DNA from: Moniliophthora roreri
Lineage: Eukaryota > Basidiomycota > Agaricomycetes > Agaricales > Marasmiaceae
Reading direction: 5' to 3'
DNA length: 64,000 nt
NCBI GenBank assembly: GCA_001466705.2
Contig: LATX02000234.1
Location: 186,001 to 250,000 of the forward strand
Positions 20,688 to 31,570 of the stretch are shown piece after piece. The notes beneath the pieces are model-generated. The model had not been told where the DNA came from, ran no database searches, and worked only from the letters and a program-made list of their open reading frames with translations. Numbering within the stretch: the first letter of the stretch is position 1; every line of letters begins with the position of its first letter. A program made the position numbers and the translations under genes.

Positions 20688-21749
20688 TTACACGTTCGAA
20701 ACAATTGGCTGTCCTTCAACTAACCATTCGCTTCCCCATTGCGCTTCTCTGATTACTGTCTCTCTGTCTATCCGCCTAAAAATTCGTGGTCCCTCTGGAG
20801 AACCCATGTTGACCATTATGCCATCCCCTAGCGGTGGATCTTGAGGTCTCTCACTGCTCTCCATTCCCGTAGTCGGCATCGTCCCACGTGGTATCATGTC
20901 TCCAATCATCGTCAAGAGTTGATGTACCGCCGGTATCGTTTCGTCCCGTAGTTCTCGCAGACCTTCTTCTGTCTCTACAATATCCAGGGAGATGGCCAGC
21001 TTTATGAGTGTTGCAAACCGGGCAGACATAGTCCACACAGTCGACGGCGCAGTGTTCTCCCAATTTACACACAGGGCACTCAACTCTTGGTGTACCTCGT
21101 CGAGTAGTGCCGTAGTATGCGTTGTAAGATTGTTTGATCTGGCTTCGGTTTGCAAATCCCTGTCGTCCGGCTCCGTGTCCTCGTCGTCCCACACCGATAC
21201 GGTAGGGACATTGGGTGTCTGGGTTGATTGGGATAATGGGGGAGGGGAGGCGTAAGGGGTTTGGGAGTTCTGGAGAAAGCCTTGCTGCATTGAAGGTCTC
21301 TCTGGAAGGTTTGGTCATACTGGAAGAGGCAGCGGGGAGTTCATGGCTGGGAGACATTGCAGGCGGGGTGGTAGGAGGGGAGACAATAGGGAATCTTGCG
21401 GCTCTTCCGCTGGCGTCGGAGACATCCGAGTCGTCATCTCGGGTGTCGTCTGTAATGGGGAATGAATCGGGGTAGAGAAGGGTTTGCTCGTTGGCAGGTA
21501 AGGTGCTGACGGCTCCCACGGGCGTCGGGCTTCTTCTGCTGGTGGACGCATCCATTCGTTCGGGTGGGTAGGTCTGGGGGATAGAGGGAGAGGGGATTGG
21601 CGCAATACTTCGCTGTCGGAGCTGGAGGAGGTGTTGGCCTTTAGAGACCTCGGTTGCTCGTCTGAGGCTTCTTCGATGGGCGAGAGTCTTCCTGAGGAAG
21701 GCTGGGTCGTTGGGGCTGATGTCGTCGTCCGTAGCGAAGCGATCTCCAT
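20688..21749 (-). pseudogene. Gypsy2 ORF4: +1-frame ORF overlapping ORF3
   Basis: From ATG 21749 to the stop at 20688, about 353 codons with one TGA (21317-21315). It lies in the +1 frame relative to ORF3, the same relation as in Gypsy1, and extends 163 nt beyond the ORF3 stop. Conserved with Gypsy1 ORF4: SVWDDED, then LDEVHQELSALC..W, ISLDIVETEEG, RELRDETIP and LLTMI. The upstream part is Pro/Ser-rich with low conservation. No known domain. Confidence 0.55.
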
Positions 21750-22152
21750 CGGGATCTGTGTCTGGAAGGACTATATGAAGCAGTAAGTTTGCGATGTCAA
21801 GAGCTGGACGCGGTACCGCTATGGCTCCAGTTACAGTGAAGGTTTCGTCATCAGAAATTTGCTGGGCCAGCTGGCCCATGTGTCAGTCCACTCTCGTCAT
21901 ATTCTCCATCATCTGTCGTCTTTGTCCCCGGAGAAAGATTAGACTCCCATAGATGGCGCAGTTTCTTTCGTTGGATGCGTTTATCGCAGTCGCTAGTTCC
22001 TCGTCATAGTGTTCGCAGTTCATGAGATAAAGAAGCTCGAACGTAGATGGATGGAAAGGTTCAGTATGGACAGCGTCATCTGGAAAGATCTGATGTGGGG
22101 GGTTGAAGGGAGGGAGGCCAGTTCGGACAGATGGGTTAGTGTAGGAAGACAT
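20851..22152 (-). pseudogene. Gypsy2 ORF3: post-pol tandem zinc-knuckle protein
   Basis: ATG 22152 (MSSYTNP), 20 nt after the pol stop (22173), 433 codons with one in-frame TGA at 21885-21883 (also present in Gypsy3). N-terminal PFHPSTFELLYLMN matches Gypsy1 ORF3. The LRRATE motif aligns in the middle. The C-terminus has CPVC-X4-H-X4-C plus CPVC-X6-H-X4-C knuckles, an Arg-rich segment and the end YGNGEQ, as in Gypsy1 (YGDGEQ). Likely nucleic-acid binding; role unknown. Confidence 0.78.
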
Positions 22153-22172
22153 GTTTCGGTTGGAATGGGGAA

Positions 22173-23448
22173 TCAACACAGATTGTACTTGGTTTTATAC
22201 TCCAAGTACAACTCCATTGAATGCTTTAAGCCGGCTGGCTTCAGCCATTGATTATGCGACGAGTCGTATCCTTTCCAGGAAACAAGGTATTCTTTTGGTG
22301 GTTGATTCTTTCTTTTTGGTCGGTGTCCGATGATGGCTTCGACTTCGTATTCTTCTTGTCCTTCAACTATATCTGGGGGTGGTTCCAGAAAATTGGGTCC
22401 GTGGACGTCGGTTTCCTTGAATGGCGACAAAAGACCAGCGTGGAAAACAGGGTGAATTCTCCATTGAAATGGGAGTTTCAATTTGTACGTCATGGGTCCT
22501 AGGACTTCTGTGATTTCGAAAGGTCCTTCGCGTTTCGGGGACAGTTTAGGAGAGGGATACCCCAAAGACAAGTTCTTTCCTTCTAGCCAGACCTTCTGAC
22601 CCTTCTCGAATTTGTCTAGGTCTCTTCCATTTCTCTCCTTCACTCTCCTTGCTGCAATGTCTAGCAGGGCCGATGTTTCTTCTCTCAACTTCTTCAGTTC
22701 AGCCATTCTTTTCTCCACGGAAGGGACAGTTGTCTTTTCGAAGACAGTGGGGAGAGGTCGGGGATGATATCCCATCGTGAGATAGAAAGGGGAATTCTTC
22801 GTGACTGAATGTGTTCGGGTGTTGTGTGCAAATTCGGCAAAGTGAAGGAGATCTTTCCATTTCATCTGTTCTTTGGTGCAAAAGAATTGAAGGAAAATTT
22901 CTACTTCTTGATTGACCCTTTCAGTTTCTCCATCCATCTGAGGATGATAGGTGGTACTTAGCATTTGTTTTATCCCTAACAATTTTCCCATTTCCTTGAA
23001 GACTTCGGCTGCAAATCTCGGGTCTCTATCCGAAATGATTTTCTCGGGTAGTCCAAAGCACTTGTAAACATGTTGAAAAAGTAGTTTGGCTGTGTCTGTG
23101 GCGTCAATCTTCTTGTGACATGGGATGAAAATCACCCCCTTCGTAGCTGCATGGTCGACCACGACCAGTATGGAATCACAATCCTCGATCTTGGGTAAAT
23201 CTGTGATCAAGTCCATGGATATGATTTGGAAAGGCAACGCATCTTTGTGTCCCCCAATGGGTTGTATAGGCGTCCGTGTTGGGTGTGTGTTCACCTTCAT
23301 TTGCTGGCATGCGGCGCACCCATCAACAAATGATTTGATGAATTTTGTCATTCCCGGCCACCAGTAATCCCTTTGCACCTGATCGACTGTATTCCACTGT
23401 CCGGGGTGTCCATGAGGTAAGGCTTCGTGAATTGTCTTGACGATCAGC
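22173..23448 (-). CDS. pol: Gypsy2 Pol, integrase and chromodomain portion
   Basis: Open without stops from the integrase HHCC finger (LIVKTIHEALPHGHPGQ...CAACQQMK) through the core (MDLITDL, ISDRDPRF, GETERVNQEVE) to a C-terminal chromodomain (YEVEAIIGHRP...YLVSWKGYDSSHNQW). The upstream end is at N 23449. This copy has an Arg codon (THPTRTP) where the Gypsy3 copy has TGA, so the two contigs come from different elements. Confidence 0.9.
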
Positions 23449-23449
23449 N

Positions 23450-23912
23450 TCCTGAGGAAGGCTGGGTCGTTGGGGCTGATGTCGTCGTCCGTAGCGAAGC
23501 GATCTCCATCGGGATCTGTGTCTGGAAGGACTATATGAAGCAGTAAGTTTGCGATGTCAAGAGCTGGACGCGGTACCGCTATGGCTCCAGTTACAGTGAA
23601 GGTTTCGTCATCAGAAATTTGCTGGGCCAGCTGGCCCATGTGTCAGTCCACTCTCGTCATATTCTCCATCATCTGTCGTCTTTGTCCCCGGAGAAAGATT
23701 AGACTCCCATAGATGGCGCAGTTTCTTTCGTTGGATGCGTTTATCGCAGTCGCTAGTTCCTCGTCATAGTGTTCGCAGTTCATGAGATAAAGAAGCTCGA
23801 ACGTAGATGGATGGAAAGGTTCAGTATGGACAGCGTCATCTGGAAAGATCTGATGTGGGGGGTTGAAGGGAGGGAGGCCAGTTCGGACAGATGGGTTAGT
23901 GTAGGAAGACAT
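23450..23912 (-). pseudogene. Gypsy3 ORF3, N-terminal part
   Basis: ATG 23912, same sequence as Gypsy2 ORF3 including the in-frame TGA (23645-23643), cut by N 23449 before the zinc knuckles. Confidence 0.75.
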
Positions 23913-23932
23913 GTTTCGGTTGGAATGGGGAA

Positions 23933-26900
23933 TCAACACAGATTGTACTTGGTTTTATACTCCAAGTACAACTCCATTGAATGCTTTAAGCCGGCTGGCT
24001 TCAGCCATTGATTATGCGACGAGTCGTATCCTTTCCAGGAAACAAGGTATTCTTTTGGTGGTTGATTCTTTCTTTTTGGTCGGTGTCCGATGATGGCTTC
24101 GACTTCGTATTCTTCTTGTCCTTCAACTATATCTGGGGGTGGTTCCAGAAAATTGGGTCCGTGGACATCGGTTTCCTTGAATGGTGACAAAAGACCAGCG
24201 TGGAAAACAGGGTGAATTCTCCATTGAAATGGGAGTTTCAATTTGTACGTCATGGGTCCTAGGACTTCTGTGATTTCGAAAGGTCCTTTGCGTTTCGGGG
24301 ACAGTTTAGGAGAGGGATACCCCAAAGACAAGTTCTTTCCTTCTAACCAGACCTTCTGACCCTTCTCGAATTTGTCTAGGTCTCTTCCATTTCTCTCCTT
24401 CACTCTCCTTGCTGCAATGTCTAGCAGGGCCGATGTTTCTTCTCTCAACTTCTTCAGTTCAGCCATTCTTTTTTCCACGGAAGGAACGGTTGTCTTTTCG
24501 AAGACAGTGGGGAGAGGTCGGGGATGATATCCCATCGTGAGATAGAAAGGGGAATTCTTCGTGACTGAATGTGTTCGGGTGTTGTGTGCAAATTCGGCAA
24601 AGTGAAGGAGATCTTTCCATTTCATCTGTTCTTTGGCGCAAAAGAATCAAAGGAAGATTTCTACTTCTTGATTAACTCTTTCAGTCTCTCCATCCATCTG
24701 AGGATGATAGGCGGTACTTAGCATTTGCTTTATCCCCAATAATTTTCCCATTTCCTTGAAGACTTCGGCTGCAAATCTCGGGTCTCTGTCCGAAATAATC
24801 TTGTCGGGTAATCCAAAGCGCTTGTAGACATGTTGAAAAAGTAGTTTGGCTGTGTCTGTGGCGTCAATCTTCTTGTGACATGGGATGAAAATCACCCCCT
24901 TCGTAGCTGCATGGTCGACCACGACCAGTATGGAATCACAATCCTCGATCTTGGGTAAATCTGTGATCAAGTCCATGGATATGATTTGGAAAGGCAACGC
25001 ATCTTTGTGTCCCCCAATGGGTTGTATAGGCGTTCACGTTGGATGCGTGTTCACCTTCATTTGTTGGCATGCGGCGCACCCATCAACAAACGATTTGATG
25101 AACTTTGTCATCCCTGGCCACCAGTAATCTCTTTGCACCTGATCCACTGTATTCCACTGTCCAGGGTGCCCATGAGGTAAGGCTTCGTGAATTGTTTTCA
25201 CAATCAGCCTTCGTAACGTTGGGTCATTTGGAACATAGATCCTATCTTTGTAAAACAATAGATTTCCTTCAGTTCGCCAATCCTGTAAGGATGATTTGAT
25301 TGGTGGTGTCCCTTTCTCGATGAGGCTTTCTATTGTCATTTGCAGGAATTCGTCGCTTGGCAATGCTTTTTCCAACANCTTTGCGTTTCGGGGACAGTTT
25401 AGGAGAGGGATACCCCAAAGACAAGTTCTTTCCTTCTAACCAGACCTTCTGACCCTTCTCGAATTTGTCTAGGTCTCTTCCATTTCTCTCCTTCACTCTC
25501 CTTGCTGCAATGTCTAGCAGGGCCGATGTTTCTTCTCTCAACTTCTTCAGTTCAGCCATTCTTTTTTCCACGGAAGGAACGGTTGTCTTTTCGAAGACAG
25601 TGGGGAGAGGTCGGGGATGATATCCCATCGTGAGATAGAAAGGGGAATTCTTCGTGACTGAATGTGTTCGGGTGTTGTGTGCAAATTCGGCAAAGTGAAG
25701 GAGATCTTTCCATTTCATCTGTTCTTTGGCGCAAAAGAATCAAAGGAAGATTTCTACTTCTTGATTAACTCTTTCAGTCTCTCCATCCATCTGAGGATGA
25801 TAGGCGGTACTTAGCATTTGCTTTATCCCCAATAATTTTCCCATTTCCTTGAAGACTTCGGCTGCAAATCTCGGGTCTCTGTCCGAAATAATCTTGTCGG
25901 GTAATCCAAAGCGCTTGTAGACATGTTGAAAAAGTAGTTTGGCTGTGTCTGTGGCGTCAATCTTCTTGTGACATGGGATGAAAATCACCCCCTTCGTAGC
26001 TGCATGGTCGACCACGACCAGTATGGAATCACAATCCTCGATCTTGGGTAAATCTGTGATCAAGTCCATGGATATGATTTGGAAAGGCAACGCATCTTTG
26101 TGTCCCCCAATGGGTTGTATAGGCGTTCACGTTGGATGCGTGTTCACCTTCATTTGTTGGCATGCGGCGCACCCATCAACAAACGATTTGATGAACTTTG
26201 TCATCCCTGGCCACCAGTAATCTCTTTGCACCTGATCCACTGTATTCCACTGTCCAGGGTGCCCATGAGGTAAGGCTTCGTGAATTGTTTTCACAATCAG
26301 CCTTCGTAACGTTGGGTCATTTGGAACATAGATCCTATCTTTGTAAAACAATAGATTTCCTTCAGTTCGCCAATCCTGTAAGGATGATTTGATTGGTGGT
26401 GTCTCTTTCTCGATGAGGCTTTCTATTGTCATTTGCAGGAATTCGTCGCTTGGCAATGCTTTTTCCAACATAGTTTTGAGTTCTGTATCGATCACGTTAA
26501 CAAATAACTTATCTGGTAACATGACGATATCTTCGTTGTCGTTTTCTTCTTCGTCGATTAAATCCGGTCATTGCGAGAGGGCATCAGATTGCACCATTTT
26601 CGTTCCTGGGACATGTACCAGCCGAAGATCGAATTGAGTCAAGTATAGACTTAATCTAGCTTGTCGTCGATTTAGCTTCTGTGCAGTCCGGAAATAAGTT
26701 AGGTTCTTGTGATCAGATAGAACCGTCACCGGGTGAGCTCCTCCCAGGAGATAATGTTCCCAGGCCTTTAGAGTGTTTGTGATGGCCAAGAGTTCGCAGT
26801 CGTAGATTTTGTAATTCCGCTCAGTTGCAGTGAATGCGTGCGAAATGTATCCGCATGGGTGCAATTCGCCATCGGATCCTAATTGTTTCAATACCGCTCC

Positions 26901-28607
26901 TGTGGCCCATTTCGAGGTGTCCGCTTCGATTACGAAAGGCTTTTCATCGTCTGGCATTTGTAAGATTGGTCGTTGTAGGAACTTCGCCTTGAGAACATTG
27001 AACGCAATGTCTCGTTCCTTCGTCCATTCGAATTTAGTGTCTTTCTTTGTCAACTCGTGTAGAGGTCGTGCCAATTCCGCATATTTTCCTATGAACTTGT
27101 GATAGAAATTTGCAAATCCAAGGAACGATCGCACACCTTTGATTGTTTTGGGCACTTCCCAATCTTTTATTCCGGCTAACTTTGTTTCGTCCATTGAGAT
27201 GTGTCCGGGTGTGATAACCATTCCCAAGAACAACATCTTCTTGACTTCGAATTCACATTTCTCCGGTTTGAGATAGAGATCATTTTCCCGCAATCGTTCT
27301 AGAACGTGTCTCGTGCGAAGTCGGTGAATATTAATCTCATCAGAGAATATCAAGATGTCGTCCATATAGACCACGCACCAACCCTCATTGATAAAATCTT
27401 TGAGGATGTCGTTCATAAACACTTGGAACATTGCCGGGGAATTGGTTAAACCGAAGAACATAACTGTTGGTTCGAAAAGGCCTCGTGGTGTTTTGAACGC
27501 TGCTTTCCATTGGTCTCCATCTTTGATCTGTATGTTGTTATATCCGTTTTGAAGATCCAATTTCGTAAACACCCTAGCCGTTTTCAATTTGTCCACAAGA
27601 TCCGTGACCAATGGGAGAGGATAGCGGTTTTTTATCGTTCCGTTATTCAGATCTCGATAGTCCTGGCAGGGTCGTAGCGCTCCCACTTCTTTCTTAGCTA
27701 CGAAGAAGAAAGGGGATGCCATTGGGGATTTCGAGGGTCGAATATATCCTTTCCGTAAATTTTTGTCCAGGAACTTGTCTTGTTCAATACGCTCTTTCGG
27801 TGATAAAGAGTAGATTTTACAGTCCCGTGGTTTGAAATCTGGTTTGAGGTCAATTGCGTGATCGTATGGTCGAGAAGGTGGAAATCGTTCGGCTTTCTTC
27901 TTTTCGAATCGATCCGTGTAATCGGAAAGGTAAGCAGGAAGAAGTTCTTCCAATGGTTTCGCCTTGACCTTGTGAGCTTGTGCCAGTACCTGAGAAGCGG
28001 ACAACTTAGCGTTGATTCGAATTTCATCGCTGTCTTCCTCTCCTTTAATGAAAGACTGAATTAAGACTTCATCGTCTTCGACTTTGTCCAGTATTCCAGT
28101 GTCTAATTCCTTTGTTTCATCGAAGATTCCAATAAATGGTTTCATCGGCCGTTTAATCATGATCTTTCATCTAGGTCGGAAGTGGACTACTCCGGTGACC
28201 CAATCAATATCTGGATTGTGATCTTGAAGCCAAGGTAATCCTAGAATAACTCTTTCCGGTCCTAATCCCGAGATCAATAAAGTTTCCTTCATCGATCTAT
28301 CTCCGATTGTGATGTCGATTGTGACGGAGTGAGTAATCCAACCAATTTTGTTCCGGGTTCCATCAACATTGAAAACTTTGATGGGTTTCTCCAATTTTGT
28401 CCAGGGTTTCTTCAGTTTTCATGCTTCTTCTTCGCAGATGAAGTGGCCTCCAGTGCCTGAATCGATCAGGACTTTTGTTTCGACAATTTCTGTCCCGACG
28501 TTGTATTGAATAGGGATTTGCATAGAATTTCGATTTAACTTAGCTAGTACAACGTTCGAGATCGTAATTGCAGGTGGAAAGAGCGTCGGTCTCTTCCACC
28601 TCTTTAA
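23933..28607 (-). pseudogene. pol: Gypsy3 Pol (PR-RT-RNaseH-IN-chromodomain), several stops
   Basis: Starts in the -1 frame at the heptamer 28613-28607. The protease has DSGTGG. The reverse transcriptase has YMDD ([10 protein letters not shown], about 27360). RNase H has [12 protein letters not shown]. Integrase and chromodomain are as in Gypsy2. In-frame TGA codons occur in the protease region (EEEA*KLKK), at 28169-28167 (after FRPR), after ALSQ, after NTHPT and after EIFL. Where a sister copy can be compared the codon is Arg (CGA). The length is inflated by the repeated block around N 25378. Confidence 0.9.
24286..26470. repeat. Unmerged contig overlap around N 25378
   Basis: 24286-25377 is repeated at 25379-26470, with one substitution noticed (25312/26403-type C/T). 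Both contain the same private stops, so they are the same Gypsy3 locus represented twice. Confidence 0.9.
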
Positions 28608-29596
28608 AAACCCTCTTTTCCCATGAGATCAAAGATCTCTTCTTGTTCTCCTTCTCCTTGTTCGGCAATAAGTGCACGGATCTTTGTGAAGGCCTCTCGT
28701 GGTGAGAGCTTCTTGGGTTCATATTTTGGTGGCGGGGTTTGTTGTGCTTGTCCTTTGGTGGGACAATCTCATGAGATGTGACCGATCTTTGCACAACGGA
28801 AACACTTCCCTGCAACCATATAATCCTTTCTATCCGATTCAGACAATATTTGTCCGATTGTTACTTCTTTCTCTTTTCGAACAATCTTCAGCTTGATCAG
28901 CTCCTTCTTCTTCCTATTGGCCATGACCAATTTATACTGGTTGTCGTATTTGATTGCCAGTTTGTACCATTTGTCTAGAGTCTCGGGTTCTCCATCTGTT
29001 CGGAGCATAATTTTGTTCTGGAGAGATTCCAGAAGTCCTTCTCTAAAGAATCTCATAAGGGCTTCATCATCATACTTGGTGTCCATTGCAATGAGGCGGA
29101 ATCGATTGATGTATTCGTTGGCTCTGTCTGTCATCTTGATCTGTTCAATCTTTGTCTGCGCTTCTCTGACAACATTGATGGGTTGCCATTCGTTTCGGAA
29201 TCTCTGTTTGAAACTACTCCAAGTTTCTTCGGCGGCTTTCTTCTTTTCTTCGGGATCATCGTCTTCGGGGAATAACTTCATCGTCTCCCGTTGCTTCCAC
29301 TCACTGGTGTTTCCTTTAACCAGCGACAAAAGAAGCATCTTCTTCTTTTCATCAGTATTCGCTTTAACAGGGTTCATTGCGAAGTAAAGTTTGAGGTCGA
29401 GGAGAAAGCGGCGGGTATCTGATTGTTTTCCCATAAAAGGGTCCGGAGTCGGTCCCTTACTGGCTTCGTTCTTCTTGTCATCGATTGTCTGTAGTACGGC
29501 CATGGAAATGGTCCGGGCCCATTGTTCGTCAGTGTTGTCATGTTCCACTTTTGGTTTGACATCTGAAGCAGCAGCGCTTCCACTGGGAGTCGTCAT
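28604..29596 (-). pseudogene. gag: Gypsy3 Gag
   Basis: Open from ATG 29596 (MTTPSGSAA) with capsid helices like Gypsy2 Gag. A TGA (28771-28769) interrupts the zinc knuckle CFRCAKIGHIS*DC, where Gypsy2 has Arg. The N-terminal coding region up to about 29860 is present but frame-disrupted, and the presumed ATG is ACG, as in Gypsy1. The frame ends GAG GGT TTT TAA at the frameshift heptamer. Confidence 0.85.
28607..28613 (-). promoter_or_regulatory. Predicted -1 frameshift heptamer of Gypsy3
   Basis: GGGTTTT in gag phase G|GGT|TTT directly before TAA. The following stop differs from Gypsy1 and Gypsy2 (TGA), while the heptamer is kept. Confidence 0.7.
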
Positions 29597-29878
29597 TTCT
29601 GGTGTCGGGGTATGAAATATATCTCGGTACTCGTCAAATGGATTGGTTTCAGAAGACTTAGCTTCGGTTTTTGTTCTTTCTTGTTGAAGACTTTCAACTG
29701 CTTCTCTCCGCTGGCTACGAGTAATTCGGCGCAGGGTTCAGCAGCTGTTCGGCTACTTCGAGTTGATCGTCGAGATCGGATTCTTCGGCTGCTGTAAAGG
29801 GAGCCCTCGGGGGAGTCGTGTTTTGATAAGTGGTGATGCCTAAACCTGGGTAGGTCGGCAACGATCAGCTTGACCTTT

Positions 29879-30465
29879 TGTTACGTTACTTGCGCAGCAA
29901 CAACAACAACTCAACACCACTTGACGTAGTGATGCAGAGTTAACTTTGACAAGAAAGGAAAATTCCCTTCCTGAAGGAGAAAGGTTCAAGTTAGAGAGCT
30001 AGCTTTAGAAAAGCTAGAGTTCAGAGATTCGTTCGTTGGCCAAACACAAGTTTGATTAAACTAGGTCAAGCTGAAGAGCTTAGACCTAGAAAACTATCTA
30101 CTTATACACTCTTTGTAGCTACTCGTTTGGGTACAAACTGCTAGATCGACATTGTTGTTTGTTAAACAAGTAGAAAGCAATAGAATGTGATAGAATGTCA
30201 ATGAAATCATAAATAAGGAACTTGACATCATAAGCGATATCATCAGAAGGAGATAGAAACAAATGGAATAAAATGAAGTCATGATGATGTCATAAATATC
30301 GAAGAAGAAAAAGGGAGCTAGGAATGTGGATAAGTCCAGATGTTAACAAGAAACATAGGATTAGGCAGTAAAAAGAAGCATAATGCTGGGCATTTAGTTG
30401 CCCAAAATGGTGGTACAAGAAAAGGAAATCGGAAGAATGTCTGGTAAAAGTGAAAAACTGTAACA
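29879..30465 (-). repeat. Gypsy3 5' LTR, 587 bp
   Basis: TGTTACAG...GTAACA ends, and the same primer-site word AAAGGTCAAGCTGA follows. TATAAGTA lies 33 nt before CAGCTTGACCT, as in the other elements. The body is related to, but clearly diverged from, the Gypsy2 LTR. Confidence 0.9.
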
Positions 30466-30500
30466 CAGGCCAGAAACTACTAATTCTGAATACAAAGGAA
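30466..30500. other. 35 bp of foreign flank upstream of Gypsy3
   Basis: CAGGCCAGAAACTACTAATT... matches neither Gypsy2 nor the P450 gene, and shows that the Gypsy3 contig comes from another insertion site. Confidence 0.6.
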
Positions 30501-30501
30501 N

Positions 30502-31570
30502 TGTATCCGTTCCGAAGATCCAATTTCGTAAACACCCTAGCCGTTTTCAATTTGTCCACAAGATCCGTGACCAATGGGAGAGGATAGCGGTTTTTTATCG
30601 TTCCGTTATTCAGATCTCGATAGTCCTGGCAGGGTCGTAGCGCTCCCACTTCTTTCTTAGCTACGAAGAAGAAAGGGGATGCCATTGGGGATTTCGAGGG
30701 TCGAATATATCCTTTCCGTAAATTTTTGTCCAGGAACTTGTCTTGTTCAATACGCTCTTTCGGTGATAAAGAGTAGATTTTACAGTCCCGTGGTTTGAAA
30801 TCTGGTTTGAGGTCAATTGCGTGATCGTATGGTCGAGAAGGTGGAAATCGTTCGGCTTTCTTCTTTTCGAATCGATCCGTGTAATCGGAAAGGTAAGCAG
30901 GAAGAAGTTCTTCCAATGGTTTCGCCTTGACCTTGTGAGCTTGTGCCAGTACCTGAGAAGCGGATAACTTAGCGTTGATTCGAACTTCATCGCTGTCTTC
31001 TTCTCCTTTGATAAAAGATCGAATTAAAACTTCATCGTCTTCTACTTTGTCCAATATTCCAGTGTCTGATTCCTTTGTTTCATCGAAGATTCCAATAAAT
31101 GGTTTCATCGGCCGTTTAATCATGATCTTTCATCTAGGTCGGAAGTGGACTACTCCGGTGACCCAATCAATATCTGGATTGTGATCTTGAAGCCAAGGTA
31201 ATCCTAGAATAACTCTTTCCGGTCCTAATCCCGAGATCAATAAAGTTTCCTTCATCGATCTATCTCCGATTGTGATGTCGATTGTGACGGAGTGAGTAAT
31301 CCAACCAATTTTGTTCCGGGTTCCATCTACGTTGAAAACCTTGATGGGTTTTTCCAATCTTGTCCAGGGTTTCTTTAGTTTTCGTGCTTCTTCTTCACAG
31401 ATGAAGCGTCCTCCCGCGCCTGAATCAATCAGGGCTTTGGTTTCGACGATTTCTGTCCCGACGTTGTATTGAATGGGAATTCGCATAGAGTTTCGATTTA
31501 ACTTAGCTAGTACAACGTTCGAGATCGTAATTGCAGGTGGAAAGAGCGTTGGCCTCTTCCACCTCTTCAA
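30502..31570 (-). pseudogene. pol: Gypsy2 Pol, protease and start of RT
   Basis: Begins in the -1 frame at the heptamer 31576-31570. Protease DSGAGG with GRFICEE, open until TGA at 31132-31130 (after FRPR), a stop shared with Gypsy3. It then reads RT up to KLDLRNGY, where the contig ends at N 30501. Confidence 0.88.

Larger units (their letters stand above)
21690..25208. repeat. Near-identical blocks either side of N 23449
   Basis: 21690-23448 and 23450-25208 align over about 1760 bp with scattered substitutions, for example the integrase CGG/TGA difference near 23277/25037. They are corresponding parts of Gypsy2 and Gypsy3 placed next to each other by the scaffolder. Confidence 0.85.
23450..30465 (-). 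mobile_element. Gypsy3, second chromovirus copy (two contigs)
   Basis: Runs minus from its 5' LTR (30465-29879) through gag, pol and the start of ORF3, ending at N 23449 with no 3' LTR. The contigs 23450-25377 and 25379-30500 share a 1092-bp overlap (24286-25377 and 25379-26470) with one difference seen. The 35 bp upstream of its 5' LTR (30466-30500) are not Gypsy2 sequence, so this is not a nested insertion in Gypsy2. It most likely belongs elsewhere in the genome. Confidence 0.8.

Noticed and set aside
31130..31132. Selenocysteine-like UGA recoding in gypsy pol
   Set aside because: No SECIS-like structure looked for or evident; a CGA decay product or shared dead ancestor is simpler. Kept only as a shared-stop finding.
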